Origin: Planctomycetota bacterium
GTDB taxonomy: Bacteria > Planctomycetota > Phycisphaerae > Phycisphaerales > UBA1924
Length of the DNA stretch: 64,000 nucleotides
Assembly: GCA_039819165.1 (NCBI GenBank)
Contig: JBCBSM010000001.1
Span: forward strand, 2,170,001 to 2,234,000
Direction of reading: 5' to 3'
Part shown: positions 43,108 to 52,436 of the stretch, piece by piece
How positions within the stretch are numbered: position 1 is the stretch's first letter
How the letters are laid out: the number at the start of each line of letters is the position of its first letter
Position numbers and translations under genes: made by a program
The notes under the pieces: generated by a model
What the model saw: only the letters and a program-made list of their open reading frames with translations
What the model was told of the DNA's origin: nothing
Database searches by the model: none

Positions 43108-43977
43108 GTGCCCGAGCTGCCCGAGGTCGAGACCCTCCGCCGATCGCTCGAGCCGCACCTGGTCGGCCGGACGGTCGCCGCCGCCACGCTGCACCGCCGC
43201 GACATCGCGGTCGCGCCGGGCGACCCGCCTGGCGGCTTCGCGCGGCAGCGAACCCCCGCCAGGCCCCGCCGCCTGGCACGCGACCAGATGCTCGCCGGCG
43301 CGGTGATCGCGGGCCTCGAGCGGCGGGGCAAGCAGCTGGCCATCATCGCGACCGACGGCCGGGCGATCCGCGTGCACCTGGGCATGTCGGGGCAGCTGCT
43401 CCGCGCCGCCCGGGCCGGCCGCCTGCCGGGCGACCACGTGCACGCGACCTGGCGCCTCGATGACGGCGGCCGCCTGGTCTTCCGCGACCCCCGCCGCTTC
43501 GGCGGGCTCTGGCTAGTCGACGCCGGGGGCGAGCGGTTCGACGCTGCGCTGGGGCCCGATGCCCTGGCCATCGGGGCCGCGGAGCTGCGGGCCGCCCTCG
43601 ACGGCGCCCGCAGGCCCATCAAGGCGGCGCTGCTCGACCAGCGGGTGCTCGCGGGCGTGGGCAACATCTACGCCGACGAGAGCCTCTTCGCCGCGCGGAT
43701 CCATCCCCGGGCGATCGCCGCCGCCCTGGATCCACCCCGGATCTCCGCCCTAGCGGCTGCCATTCGCCGCACGCTGGCGAGCGCGGTCCGGGCCCGGGGG
43801 TCCTCCATCCGCGACTACCGCGACCCCAGCGGTGAGCCCGGCGGGTTCCAGGCACGTCACCGCGTCTACGGCCGGGCGGGCCTCGCCTGCCACGGATGCG
43901 GCCGCATGCTGGCCTCGGATCTCGTGGCCCAGCGCACCACCGTCTGGTGCCCCGGCTGCCAGGGCACGGACTATTGA
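43108..43977 (+). CDS. mutM: Formamidopyrimidine-DNA glycosylase
   Basis: 289 residues. Removes 8-oxoguanine and nicks the DNA. The N-terminal Pro nucleophile and Glu follow the start directly (PELPEVETLRRSL after the initiator), so GTG 43108 must be the start. HLGMSGQLL and RFGGLWLV are present, and RVLAGVGNIYADESLFAARI is the helix-two-turn-helix. The C-terminal zinc finger has four Cys (CHGCGRML...WCPGC). An insertion of about 15 residues lies after residue 45 (PPGGFARQRTPARPRRLAR). It is divergent from the sigma factor and followed by a 445-bp non-coding island. Confidence 0.95.
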   Translation: MPELPEVETLRRSLEPHLVGRTVAAATLHRRDIAVAPGDPPGGFARQRTPARPRRLARDQMLAGAVIAGLERRGKQLAIIATDGRAIRVHLGMSGQLLRAARAGRLPGDHVHATWRLDDGGRLVFRDPRRFGGLWLVDAGGERFDAALGPDALAIGAAELRAALDGARRPIKAALLDQRVLAGVGNIYADESLFAARIHPRAIAAALDPPRISALAAAIRRTLASAVRARGSSIRDYRDPSGEPGGFQARHRVYGRAGLACHGCGRMLASDLVAQRTTVWCPGCQGTDY

Positions 43978-44422
43978 CTGGTTATCCACATCATGGACAC
44001 ACGTTCGCCACGCGGCAGCCCAATGGCCGGTCCGGCTCGGGCCTCCTCTTCTTCTTGATATGAGAGAAAGAGATAGACGTAGCCGTGATCATCGCTGTCG
44101 GGATGTGTGCAACGCCGGGCCAACGGCCGTAAGTCTTTATTCCACAAAAACTTGGAATCATCGTTCCGCGCTCGTACGCCGTCGCTTGGCCGTCGCCCGC
44201 ACTGTTGTCGGGGTGTCCCTGGCGGAAGCCGGAGTTCGGAGCGAACATCCTGCGCCCCGGGCCGCGCGCATCCGACAGGTTGCCCCCGAGCCAGGCGACA
44301 GGCACTCGCGGGGCCACGAGCATCCAATGAACCAACCCTCGCCATTGGCCGGCGAGGTCGGCACAGATGCAGGTTCTAGGGAAGGGGTGCCCGGGCGTGT
44401 GTGCCCGGATCCGAGAGGTCGA
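43978..44422. other. Non-coding island with lower GC and a DnaA-box-like site
   Basis: 445 bp between fpg and the convergent HTH protein gene. By eye 44041-44160 is close to 50% GC, far below the surroundings. Both strands have short open frames (for example 43971-44345, minus), but none has a ribosome site, consistent codon usage or a recognisable domain. A perfect TTATCCACA lies at 43982-43990, and TTATTCCACA occurs near 44137-44146. A hairpin CCGGGC-N6-GCCCGG is near 44391. It may be a decayed gene or an acquired fragment. Confidence 0.4.
43982..43990 (+). other. DnaA-box consensus match
   Basis: TTATCCACA matches the 9-mer DnaA-box consensus exactly. It is alone and no dnaA or dnaN is near, so it is not evidence of an origin. 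Confidence 0.3.
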
Positions 44423-45241
44423 TCAGCCGGCCATCTTGCCGGCCAGGGCGCCGATGATGGCGCCGAGGACCACCAGGCCCGCGGATGCGCCGGCCGCGAT
44501 GAGCAGGCTGAGCTGGTTGAGCAGGTCGCCGAAGACGGCCTCGCCGCCGGTCATGATGGCGACGAGCACCGCGAAGCTGAGGGCCATGGCGACCGCCAGG
44601 CCCAGGCAGGCGCCGCCCGCGAGGCCCGAGGGCAGCGGGCTGATGGTCTCCTCGGCGTAGACGACGGCGGCGGGCTGGGCGGCGGCGGGGTTGCCGGCGT
44701 CCTCGAAGAGGGCTCCGCCGCCGACCTCGGCCCCTTCGCCCACCGTGGAGGCCTCGCCGTCGCCGGCGCCGAAGTCCTCGAGCAGGTCGGCCCCGAGCGA
44801 GGTGTCGTCGGCCTCGCGGGTCATGTCGAGCAGGCCCGAGCCCGAGGCGGCCGGATCGCCGTGGGTCTCCATGCCGAAGCTGGGAGCGGAGGTGATCTGG
44901 GTCTGGGCGGCGGCGTCGGCCTCCTCGGTCTCGTCAACGTCGAAGATGCTGATGCCGGTCTGCTCCTTGGCCTCGCCGGCCGCGGGCTCGTCGTCGGCGA
45001 AGCCCAGCACGCCCGAATCGTCGGTCTCCAGGCCGATGGCGGGCTCGTCGTCGGCGAAGCCCAGGCCGCCGTCGTCGTCGTCGCCGCTGGCCAGCAGGTC
45101 GACCTGGTCGACCTTGAAGATCAGCTTGTCGCCGTCGACGAACTTGCTGAGCTGGTTGGACTCCACGAGGGCCATGACCTCGTCCTCGGACTTGCCGAGC
45201 TTCTGGCACGTCTCATCGAGCGAGTAGAACAGCTTGGCCAT
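44423..45241 (-). CDS. Excisionase-like HTH protein with two C-terminal membrane helices
   Basis: 272 residues. ATG 45241 follows GGGAGTG. Residues 1-50 (YSLDETCQKLGKSEDEVMAL, LSKFVDGDKLIFKVDQVDLL) match the excisionase/MerR-type winged helix found in planctomycete proteins. A long acidic, Gly-rich linker with repeats of LGFADDEPA (at about 60-90) follows. Two transmembrane helices end the protein (about 207-231 and 246-268). A DNA-binding fold tethered to the membrane suggests a membrane-linked regulator or nucleoid anchor; the linker repeat could be a spacer. It diverges from mgtE. Confidence 0.8.
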   Translation of the reverse strand: MAKLFYSLDETCQKLGKSEDEVMALVESNQLSKFVDGDKLIFKVDQVDLLASGDDDDGGLGFADDEPAIGLETDDSGVLGFADDEPAAGEAKEQTGISIFDVDETEEADAAAQTQITSAPSFGMETHGDPAASGSGLLDMTREADDTSLGADLLEDFGAGDGEASTVGEGAEVGGGALFEDAGNPAAAQPAAVVYAEETISPLPSGLAGGACLGLAVAMALSFAVLVAIMTGGEAVFGDLLNQLSLLIAAGASAGLVVLGAIIGALAGKMAG

Positions 45242-45350
45242 CGCGATGCACTCCCAGGGCGTCGAGCCGCCGATTCGCCGGGGCGTCGGTCGTGGGTCCG
45301 GAGGAGCCGATCCGCAGCCCACCCAGCCGCGGATCCGCCGGTCGCGACGA

Positions 45351-45356
45351 TAGGCT
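45351..45356 (+). promoter_or_regulatory. TAGGCT -10-like element of mgtE
   Basis: TAGGCT lies 8 nt before ATG 45365, with no Shine-Dalgarno. The spacing is slightly longer than at other leaderless-type starts, giving a 1-3 nt leader at most. Confidence 0.4.
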
Positions 45357-45364
45357 CCGCTCCC

Positions 45365-46753
45365 ATGCCCGGACAGACCAACCCCACCGCCCAGCTGCTG
45401 GACGTCGAGATCCGCGAGCTGATCGCGGCCCGGCGTTATCGGGAGCTCCGCGACGCCCTGGCGCCGCTGCCGCCCTTCGACGTCGCCGCCGTCCTCGACC
45501 TGCTGAGCCCCCAGGAGGCCGCCGTCGCGTTCCGGCTGCTGCCGCGGGAGCTGGCGGGCGAGGCCTTCGCCACCCTCGACTACGAGAGCGAGCAGGCGAT
45601 CATCGACGCCCTGGGCGACCGCGCCACGCGGACCATGCTGGGCGCCATGGACCCCGACGACCGCGCGGCGCTGCTCGACGAGATGCCCACCGCCGCCGCC
45701 ACCCGGCTGATGAACCAGTTGGGCGACGAGGACCGCCGCGTCACCCAGCAGATCCTGGGCTATCCCGACGAATCCGTGGGGCGGCTGATGACCCCCGACT
45801 ACGTGCGGCTGCGGCCCGAGTGGACCATCGCCCAGGCGCTCGCGCACATCCGCCGCTTCGGCCGCGACGCGGAGACGGTGCACTGGGTGTACGTCATCGA
45901 CGACGACAACAAGCTGATCGACGACCTGCACATCCGCTCGGTGCTGCTCGCCGAGCCCGGGGACGACGTGCGGTCGCTGATGGACGACGGCTTCCTGGCG
46001 TTGAGCGCCACCGACGACCAGGAGCACGCCGCCCGCACCATGCTCGACTACGACCGCACGGTGCTGCCGGTGGTCGATACCACCGGGGTGCTGCTCGGCA
46101 TCGTGACCATCGACGACGTGGCCGACGTGGTGGAGGCCGAGGCCACCGAGGACATCCAGCTCCTCGCCGGCGTCGAGGCGCTGGGTGAGCCCTACATGCG
46201 GACCTCGCTCGGTTCGATGCTCCGCAAGCGCGGGCTGGCGCTGGCGGTGCTCTTCGTCGTGCAGGTGGTCACCATCGCGATCCTCGGCGGTTTCGACGCG
46301 GCGCTCGAGGCCCACCTCATCCTGGCGATGCTCGTGCCGCTGATGATCTCGTGCGGCGGCAACACGGGCACGCAGGCGTCGAGCCTGCTGATCCGCGCCG
46401 TGTCGCTCCGCGAGGTGGCGCCGCGGGACTGGCTCCGCGTGGCCCGCAAGGAACTGCTCACCGGCGCGGCGCTGGGGCTGGCGCTCGGGGCGATGGGCGT
46501 GGGCATCGTGTTCGTCGTTGATCGCCTCGGGCTGGCGACGACCGACGAGCCCGCCCGCGTCGGCCTGGCCGTGGGCCTGGCGGTCTTCGCGATCGTGACC
46601 TGGGCGGCGATGCTCGGCGGGCTGCTGCCGCTGGCGCTCGAGAAGCTGCGGGCCGACCCGGCCAACCTATCCAGCCCGCTCGTCGCCACGCTGATGGACA
46701 TCAGCGGCATCCTCATCTACCTGGGCGTGGCGACGGCCCTACTGGGCGTCTGA
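45365..46753 (+). CDS. mgtE: MgtE-type magnesium transporter
   Basis: 462 residues. MgtE_N domain (about 35-135, [20 protein letters not shown]), then a pair of CBS domains ([37 protein letters not shown]), then five transmembrane helices with the pore motif [18 protein letters not shown]. MgtE is a Mg2+-gated Mg2+ channel of the inner membrane. The length is normal (450-470). The 123-bp gap to the divergent HTH gene is too short for an M-box riboswitch. The 3' end overlaps the convergent YyaL-like gene by 15 bp. Confidence 0.94.
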   Translation: MPGQTNPTAQLLDVEIRELIAARRYRELRDALAPLPPFDVAAVLDLLSPQEAAVAFRLLPRELAGEAFATLDYESEQAIIDALGDRATRTMLGAMDPDDRAALLDEMPTAAATRLMNQLGDEDRRVTQQILGYPDESVGRLMTPDYVRLRPEWTIAQALAHIRRFGRDAETVHWVYVIDDDNKLIDDLHIRSVLLAEPGDDVRSLMDDGFLALSATDDQEHAARTMLDYDRTVLPVVDTTGVLLGIVTIDDVADVVEAEATEDIQLLAGVEALGEPYMRTSLGSMLRKRGLALAVLFVVQVVTIAILGGFDAALEAHLILAMLVPLMISCGGNTGTQASSLLIRAVSLREVAPRDWLRVARKELLTGAALGLALGAMGVGIVFVVDRLGLATTDEPARVGLAVGLAVFAIVTWAAMLGGLLPLALEKLRADPANLSSPLVATLMDISGILIYLGVATALLGV

Positions 46754-49078
46754 CGCGCCGGCGCGATCGATCGCCACGTCGAGCTCGACGACCCGCGGCG
46801 GCAGGCACCGGGAGTCGTCGCACGCCTGGAAGCGGACGGCGAGCATCGGCCGGCCCGACCACTCGCCCTCCAGCTCGAGAGCGACGGGGAACTCCAATTC
46901 CCGCTCGTGCACCAGGACGCCGGTGTCCCGCGACCACGGGGAGCCCTTGGGGTAGTCGGCGTACACGCGGACGCCCGAGCCACGGTGCAGGCCGACGCGG
47001 AGGCCGGGCAGATCCTCGCCCCCGGGATCGGCCGCGTAGATGTGCCAGCCGGGGGCGATGCGGAGCACCAGATCGATCTGCGCCGGGGCGCCGGGCGCGA
47101 GCGTCACGCGGTCGCCGTTGGCGTAGATCTCCACGGGCGTGAAGTCTGGATCGATCGGCGGGCCGTCGGCCTCGAGCCGCTCGGCTTCGGCGGCCGTCGC
47201 GTCGCGGGCAAGATCGGGATCCAGCCGCAGCCAGCGGAGCAGGGCCGCCGTCGAGCCCGCCGTAGCGACGGGCGACTCGGCGATCGCGCCCGACAGCGAT
47301 GCCAGCAGCAGCCTCGCGCGCTCGGCGTGGCCGCCGCCGGGATCCAGCTCGTGCAGCGTCGCCATTGCGTGCAGCAGCGCGCTCTGGGCGCTGGGCACGG
47401 CGCCGTCGTAGGTCGAGCGGCCCCGCACGAACAACTCGGCCGACCTCGTGTCGTAGAGCACGCCGGGGCGATCGGGATCGCCGAAGGTCCGCCACGCGGC
47501 ATCGAGGACGGTAGCCGCGTGCTCGATCGAGTCGGCGCCATCGCCCCGGTCCAGTGCCCGCTGCGCTCGTGCAAGCTCCGCGAGGCCCAGCGCGTAGTAG
47601 GCCGCGTCCTCAAGGAAGCCGGGCTGCTTGGCGACGCCGCTGCGCCAGGTTCGGAAGGGCAGGCCGTCGCTGGCGACCATCCGTGTGCGCAGGAAGCCGG
47701 CCAGATCCGAAGCGGGGTCGAGGTAGTCGGTGCGGCCGAGGGACGCCGCCGCCCGCGCCAGGCCCGCGAGCGCCATCGCGTTCCACGACGCGAGCACCTT
47801 GTCGTCGCGGATCGGTTGCTTCCGCGCATCGCGCACGGCGAGCAGCGCGGCGTTGGCGGCGTCGAGGTCCGCGGGGTCGTTGCGCCGCGCCTCCAGACGC
47901 AGCACGTTCGCGGGCGGATCCTCGGGATGGTGCGGGTCGCGGAAGTTGGGCCCCGCGTCGAGCCCGTAGGCCTCGATGGCGGCGTCGCCTCCGTCGCTGA
48001 GCGCGTCGCGGACCTGCTCGGGCGTCCACAGGTAGTTGAGCCCCTCGCGGTGGTCGACCTCGGCGTCCAGGGCCGACGCGTAGCCCCCACCATCCAGGCG
48101 CATCTCTCGGCGGGCCCACCGGTCGATGCGTGCGACGACGTGCGCGAAGTGGGCGTCGTCGTAGATCGCCGCCGCCCGGGCGTACACCGCCATCAGCTGG
48201 GCGTTGTCGTAGAGCATCTTCTCGAAGTGGGGCACGGTCCACGTCGCGTCCACGGCGTAGCGATGGAAGCCGCCGCCGACGTGGTCGTGGATGCCGCCCA
48301 GCGCCATGGCGTCGAGGGCTCGCACCACCGCCGTGTCGATGGCGGCGCGGGTGTCCTCGTCCACCGACTGGCGTGCTTCGAGCAGCAGCTCCAGGTACAC
48401 CGGCTGGGGAAACTTGGGTGCGCCGCCGAAGCCGCCGTTGGTGCGGTCGACCATCTGCGCGAGCGCCTGCACGGCCTTGGCGACCGCCTGCGGGCCGACC
48501 GCGATGCGCGGCGCGCCGCCCGCGTCGACGCCCAGGCTCCGCCGCACGGCGTCGGCGAGCGTGCCGGCCTGCTCGAGCACCTCGCTCCGCTGGTCCTTCC
48601 ACGCCGCGGCCATGCCGCCGAGCACCTGTGCGAAGCTGGGCCGCCCGTGCGCGGGCTGCCTGGGGAAGTAGGTGCCGCACCAGAAGGGCTTGCCGCCCTC
48701 GGGCTCGAGGAAGACGCTCATGGGCCAGCCGCCCGAGCCGGTCATGATCTGGGTGGCGGCCATGTAGGCCTCGTCGACGTCGGGGCGTTCCTCGCGGTCG
48801 ACCTTGACGCACACGAAGTGCTCCGCCATGAGCCGCGCGGTGGCCTCGTCCTCGAAGCTCTCGCGCTCCATCACGTGGCACCAATAGCAGGTGGCGTAGC
48901 CGACGCTCAGGAAGACGGGCATGTCCCGCCGGCGGGCCTCCTCGAAGGCAGCATCGCCCCACGGCCGCCAGGGCACCGGGTTGTGCGCGTGCTGCAGCAG
49001 GTAGGGGCTGGTCTCGCCGGCGAGCTCATTGGCGGACCGGTTGGCAGCCTGGTTCTCCGGCGCGTCAGGCGGCGGCAT
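46739..49078 (-). CDS. YyaL/DUF255 thioredoxin-domain protein fused to a DsbD-alpha-like domain
   Basis: 779 residues. The N-terminus is the DUF255 thioredoxin-like domain ([35 protein letters not shown] with Cys 64/67, [15 protein letters not shown]). An (alpha/alpha)6-barrel of about 430 residues follows, as in YyaL and SSP411. The last 130 residues are not usual for Yya[21 protein letters not shown] and [14 protein letters not shown] (Cys 753/758) match the N-terminal DsbD-alpha immunoglobulin-like domain. DsbD-alpha is periplasmic, yet no signal peptide is seen here. ATG 49078 overlaps the upstream gene's end by 14 bp. Confidence 0.88.
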   Translation of the reverse strand: MPPPDAPENQAANRSANELAGETSPYLLQHAHNPVPWRPWGDAAFEEARRRDMPVFLSVGYATCYWCHVMERESFEDEATARLMAEHFVCVKVDREERPDVDEAYMAATQIMTGSGGWPMSVFLEPEGGKPFWCGTYFPRQPAHGRPSFAQVLGGMAAAWKDQRSEVLEQAGTLADAVRRSLGVDAGGAPRIAVGPQAVAKAVQALAQMVDRTNGGFGGAPKFPQPVYLELLLEARQSVDEDTRAAIDTAVVRALDAMALGGIHDHVGGGFHRYAVDATWTVPHFEKMLYDNAQLMAVYARAAAIYDDAHFAHVVARIDRWARREMRLDGGGYASALDAEVDHREGLNYLWTPEQVRDALSDGGDAAIEAYGLDAGPNFRDPHHPEDPPANVLRLEARRNDPADLDAANAALLAVRDARKQPIRDDKVLASWNAMALAGLARAAASLGRTDYLDPASDLAGFLRTRMVASDGLPFRTWRSGVAKQPGFLEDAAYYALGLAELARAQRALDRGDGADSIEHAATVLDAAWRTFGDPDRPGVLYDTRSAELFVRGRSTYDGAVPSAQSALLHAMATLHELDPGGGHAERARLLLASLSGAIAESPVATAGSTAALLRWLRLDPDLARDATAAEAERLEADGPPIDPDFTPVEIYANGDRVTLAPGAPAQIDLVLRIAPGWHIYAADPGGEDLPGLRVGLHRGSGVRVYADYPKGSPWSRDTGVLVHERELEFPVALELEGEWSGRPMLAVRFQACDDSRCLPPRVVELDVAIDRAGASDAQ

Positions 49079-50057
49079 CGCGGCTCATCACCCGGATGAC
49101 CATCGACGACACGGGGCGGCCGGCCAGCTCGTCCATGGTCGCAAGCTCGGAGGCCGGGCTCCGGCCGCGCCCGCTGGTCCGCAGCGTTCGCGTCGCCATG
49201 GAGCTGGCCTTGAGCACGACGTCCACCGGGTGCGTCGTGAGCGTGACGCCCACCAGCCCGCTGACGAGCGCGACGTCGTCGGCGTCGTGGCACGCGACCA
49301 GCTCGGGCAGGTGCTCGGCGAACGCGGCGGCGTAGCGGCCGGCGGCCTCTCGCGCCCGGGTGCACCAGGCCTCCCGCTCGAGCCCCGGCCCGCCGTTGCG
49401 CACGGGCTGGGCGGTCAGGCCCTCGACCACCGCGTTCATCGCGGCGCGGAGGGCCTCCAGCTCGGGCTCGAGCAGGTCGCGGGCGATGATCACCGTGTCG
49501 GCGTCGGCCTGCAGCAGCACCGGCAGCACCAGCGCCAGGCGGTCCCGCCGGGCGCTCAGCTGCGCCTCGGCTTTCTGCACGACGGACGCGGGCTCGGGCC
49601 GCACCACCGTCAGCGCGTGCCGCGCGGCGTAGCGATCCAGCCCCAGCATGACCGGCACCGACACGCCGGGATCCGGGCCGGCCTTGAGCACGTCGCGGGC
49701 GACGGCTTGCAGGTAGTCGTCCTCGCTGCCGTAGAGGTCCAGACGCATCAGCGGCGCGAGCGGCGCGCAGGTCGGATCGGTGGTCAGTCGCCGCCAGGCG
49801 TAGGCCATCTCGCTCGCCGGCGGCAGGTCGTCGGCCACCGAGGGTGACACCACGCCGGCCTCCCACAGGGGCTGGCTCCACCGCCAGGACCGCATCATCT
49901 CGAGGTAGTCCGGCACGCGGTCGGCGGCGAGGCGGGCGGCATCCTGCCCGCCCGGCGGGCTGGGCAGCAGCGTGAACACCCGATCTGCCAGCAGCGCGGC
50001 GGCCATCACCGGCGGCTCGCGGGTCGTGAAGTGGTATGGGCTGACCAGGGCGTCCAC
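49065..50057 (-). CDS. Conserved-looking protein of unknown function
   Basis: 330 residues from GTG 50057; TACGCT lies 7 nt upstream. It has no signal peptide or membrane helix. The start [20 protein letters not shown] is followed by mixed helices ([20 protein letters not shown]) and long Ala/Leu/Arg helices near 150-215 ([20 protein letters not shown]). A Leu-Ala-rich C-terminal part ends in [11 protein letters not shown] recognise no domain. It overlaps the YyaL-type gene by 14 bp and probably shares an mRNA with it, so a role linked to that protein is possible. Confidence 0.7.
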   Translation of the reverse strand: MDALVSPYHFTTREPPVMAAALLADRVFTLLPSPPGGQDAARLAADRVPDYLEMMRSWRWSQPLWEAGVVSPSVADDLPPASEMAYAWRRLTTDPTCAPLAPLMRLDLYGSEDDYLQAVARDVLKAGPDPGVSVPVMLGLDRYAARHALTVVRPEPASVVQKAEAQLSARRDRLALVLPVLLQADADTVIIARDLLEPELEALRAAMNAVVEGLTAQPVRNGGPGLEREAWCTRAREAAGRYAAAFAEHLPELVACHDADDVALVSGLVGVTLTTHPVDVVLKASSMATRTLRTSGRGRSPASELATMDELAGRPVSSMVIRVMSRDAAA

Positions 50058-50064
50058 GAAGGGA

Positions 50065-50070
50065 AGCGTA
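50065..50070 (-). promoter_or_regulatory. TACGCT -10-like element
   Basis: On the minus strand TACGCT ends 7 nt before GTG 50057, again without a Shine-Dalgarno. Confidence 0.45.
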
Positions 50071-50110
50071 GCGGTGGTCCTCCACGCCGCGGATGGGGGT
50101 TCGCCCGCCG

Positions 50111-51349
50111 CTAGGGTCCCCCGACGTTCGGCAGGGCCAGCGGCTCGCCCTCGAGCCAGCCGTTGATCTCGTCCATCCACTCGGGCAACGCCAGGAACAG
50201 CGTGACGTGGTTGGTCGGGTAGCTCCGTCGATCCGGCCGGCCCAGCCGCTCCCACAGCAGCGTGCTGTCGCGGAAGGGGACGGCCTTGTCCTTCGTGCCA
50301 TCGACGATGAGGACGCGCGTGCCCCGCATCGCGGCGGCGGCGTGGTAGGGATCGAGCGTGGAGGCCCGCAGGTAGGCCTCCTCGAGCTCGGCACGCTGCG
50401 CCGCCGGATCGGCGCCCAGGAACTCGTAATCCACCGAGCGGATGTAGCGTTCGACGAAGGTGCTGTCGATGCTGATCGCCGCCGTGTTGGCGCCGCCCGC
50501 GACGATGACGGCCGACTCGTAGCGCTCGGGCTCCCGCGCCACCACCGTGGGCAGCAGGATGGCGCCGCCGCTGAAGCCGACGATCTGCCGCGGCGTCCCG
50601 GCGAGTTCCGGATAGAGCCCCTCGGCGAAGCGGGCGGCGGCCTGCACGGCGTAGGCGGTTTCGGCGGCCCGCTGGTCGGCGATCTGCGCCACCCGGCGAC
50701 CCTGGGCGACGGCCTGGCCCTCGGCGACGTCGATGGGCACGTACTCGGTGAACCGCGACGGCTGGCTGAGCAGCCGCAGCACCGTCCAGCCGCGGCTGCG
50801 CAGGTCGTCGCTCCAGGCCTCGTACAGCTCGCGGGGGAAGCCGAAGGTGCCCGGCAGCACGACCGCCAGCCCGCGGATGCGATCGGTGTGCGCGGGCTCG
50901 AGCGCCATCCACGTGCGCTCGATGGCGAGCGCGGCGCCCTCGGTCGGCCGCAGCGAGGCGAACAGCAGCGTCCGCGAACCATCGTCGGGCGCCCCACCGC
51001 CCCGCCGCGCGAACACCACCGAGTTGAAGCCCTCGCCCGCGACGGCGTCGGCCTCGGGGCGCGCGGCGTCGGCATCGAGGCGGTCCAGCAGCAACGCCGC
51101 ATGCTCGCGCGCGTCGGCGGTCTGGCCGGGCCGGCCGACGCTGCCGCTGGCGTACTGGTCGGGGTGGCCGGGCAGCTCGAGGATCACGCCCGTGCCGCCC
51201 AGCGCGTCCTCGAATGCGCGGACGGGCCAGATGGCCTCGGCGGGCTCGAGCTTCCAGCGGTCGATCTCGTCGTCGTTGCGCGTGCCGTCGGCCAGCGCAC
51301 AGGCCGACGCGAGCAGCACGAGCACGACGTGCAGCAGCGGCGCCCTCAT
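50111..51349 (-). CDS. Exported alpha/beta hydrolase
   Basis: 412 residues. A signal peptide (LLHVVLVLLASACALADG) precedes an alpha/beta-hydrolase domain: the nucleophile elbow IVGFSGGAILLPT (GxSxG form), a likely acid in VLIVDGTKDKAVPF and a His in SYPTNHVTLFLALP. An extra N-terminal segment of about 100 residues comes before the core. LASAC is not a perfect lipobox, so it may be soluble in the periplasm or lipidated. Substrate unknown; an esterase is likely. ATG 51349 shares its first base with the stop of the upstream galE gene (one-base overlap). Confidence 0.82.
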   Translation of the reverse strand: MRAPLLHVVLVLLASACALADGTRNDDEIDRWKLEPAEAIWPVRAFEDALGGTGVILELPGHPDQYASGSVGRPGQTADAREHAALLLDRLDADAARPEADAVAGEGFNSVVFARRGGGAPDDGSRTLLFASLRPTEGAALAIERTWMALEPAHTDRIRGLAVVLPGTFGFPRELYEAWSDDLRSRGWTVLRLLSQPSRFTEYVPIDVAEGQAVAQGRRVAQIADQRAAETAYAVQAAARFAEGLYPELAGTPRQIVGFSGGAILLPTVVAREPERYESAVIVAGGANTAAISIDSTFVERYIRSVDYEFLGADPAAQRAELEEAYLRASTLDPYHAAAAMRGTRVLIVDGTKDKAVPFRDSTLLWERLGRPDRRSYPTNHVTLFLALPEWMDEINGWLEGEPLALPNVGGP

Positions 51350-52365
51350 CACGAGGCGTACCCCGCGGGATGGGCGTGCATCCACTTCCAGGCCGACTCG
51401 ACGATCGCGTCCAGCTCCTGCACGCTCGCGGTCCATCCGAGTTCCTCCTGCACCTGGGCGGGGTTGGCGTACAGCGCCGGCGGATCGCCCGGCCGCCGCG
51501 GAGCGACCTCCGCGGGGATGTCGTGGCCCGTCACCCTCCGGCACGATTCGATGACTTCCTTGACCGAATAGCCCCGGCCGATGCCCAGGTTGTACGCGCG
51601 GCGGTCGCCGTCCCGCAGCGCATCGAGCACGCGGAGGTGGGCGTCGACCAGGTCCTCGACGTGGATGTAGTCGCGGATGCAGGTGCCGTCGGGCGTGTCG
51701 TAGTCGTCGCCGAAGATCGAGATCGTCTCGCGTTTGCCCAGCGCGACCTCGAGCACGATGGGGATCAGGTGCATGTGGGGCGTGTGGTCCTCGCCCAGGA
51801 CGCCCCCGCGGTCGCAGCCGGCGACGTTGAAGTACCGCAACGCGGCGCAGGCGAAGGGCGAGCCCCGCTCGCGGGCGGCGTGCGCGAAGTCGCCGAGCAC
51901 CTGCTCGCCGTGCAGCTTCGAGACGCCGTAGGGGCTGATGGGCGCCCGCGGCGCCTGCTCGTCGACGGGCATGCCGGGGGGCTGGCCGTAGATGGCGCAG
52001 GTCGACGAGAAGATGAATCGCGGCACGCGGGCGGATCGGACGGCTTCGAGGATGGCGACCAGGCTGTTGTTTCGGTGGTAGTCCAGCGGCTTCTCGACGC
52101 TCTCGCCGACGAGGCTCAGCGCCGCGAAGTGCAGGACGGCCGAGATGCGGTGCTCGCGGAGCAGCTTCTCCATGAGCGTGCGGTCGGTGGTGTCGGCCAG
52201 CTCGAACTCGAAGCGGTCGCCGCCGAGGGTCCGCAGGCGGGTGACGGCGCCGGCGTTGCCCCGGGCCATGTTGTCGACGGCGACGACGGCGTGGCCGTCG
52301 GCCAGCAGCCGCTGTACCGCGTGCGAGCCGATGTAGCCGGCCCCGCCGGTAACCAGTATCGCCAT
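51349..52365 (-). CDS. galE: UDP-glucose 4-epimerase
   Basis: 338 residues. Short-chain dehydrogenase fold: NAD site TGGAGYIGSHAVQRLL, SSTCAIYGQP (catalytic Ser/Thr) and SPYGVSKLHGEQ (Tyr-x3-Lys). GalE hallmarks are NNSLVAILEAVR, ALRYFNVAGCD and TPDGTCIRDYIHVEDL. It interconverts UDP-glucose and UDP-galactose for glycan synthesis. ATG 52365 gives the normal GalE start (MAILVTGGAG). Length 338 equals E. coli GalE. The 3' end shares one base with the downstream hydrolase start. Confidence 0.94.
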   Translation of the reverse strand: MAILVTGGAGYIGSHAVQRLLADGHAVVAVDNMARGNAGAVTRLRTLGGDRFEFELADTTDRTLMEKLLREHRISAVLHFAALSLVGESVEKPLDYHRNNSLVAILEAVRSARVPRFIFSSTCAIYGQPPGMPVDEQAPRAPISPYGVSKLHGEQVLGDFAHAARERGSPFACAALRYFNVAGCDRGGVLGEDHTPHMHLIPIVLEVALGKRETISIFGDDYDTPDGTCIRDYIHVEDLVDAHLRVLDALRDGDRRAYNLGIGRGYSVKEVIESCRRVTGHDIPAEVAPRRPGDPPALYANPAQVQEELGWTASVQELDAIVESAWKWMHAHPAGYAS

Positions 52366-52436
52366 GGCGTCCCCTATCCTGCGTCCCGCGCGGCCGCATG
52401 GTATCGCCGCCGTCCACCCGCCCCCGGACCCCACGC

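Noticed and set aside
43982-43990. A replication origin at the DnaA box
   Set aside because: Only one exact box, no dnaA, dnaN or gidA nearby and no cluster of boxes.
43971-44345. Minus-strand frames in the 43978-44422 island as genes
   Set aside because: No ribosome site, no TANNNT at the right distance, no domain, and amino-acid use unlike the neighbours.
45242-45364. An M-box riboswitch ahead of mgtE
   Set aside because: The whole gap is 123 bp and shared with a divergent gene, and a TAGGCT element at 8 nt suggests there is almost no 5' leader.
43832-46753. A 973-codon frame ending in mgtE
   Set aside because: The first 511 codons run through the fpg end, the non-coding island and antisense to the HTH gene. 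MgtE begins at 45365 with normal length.
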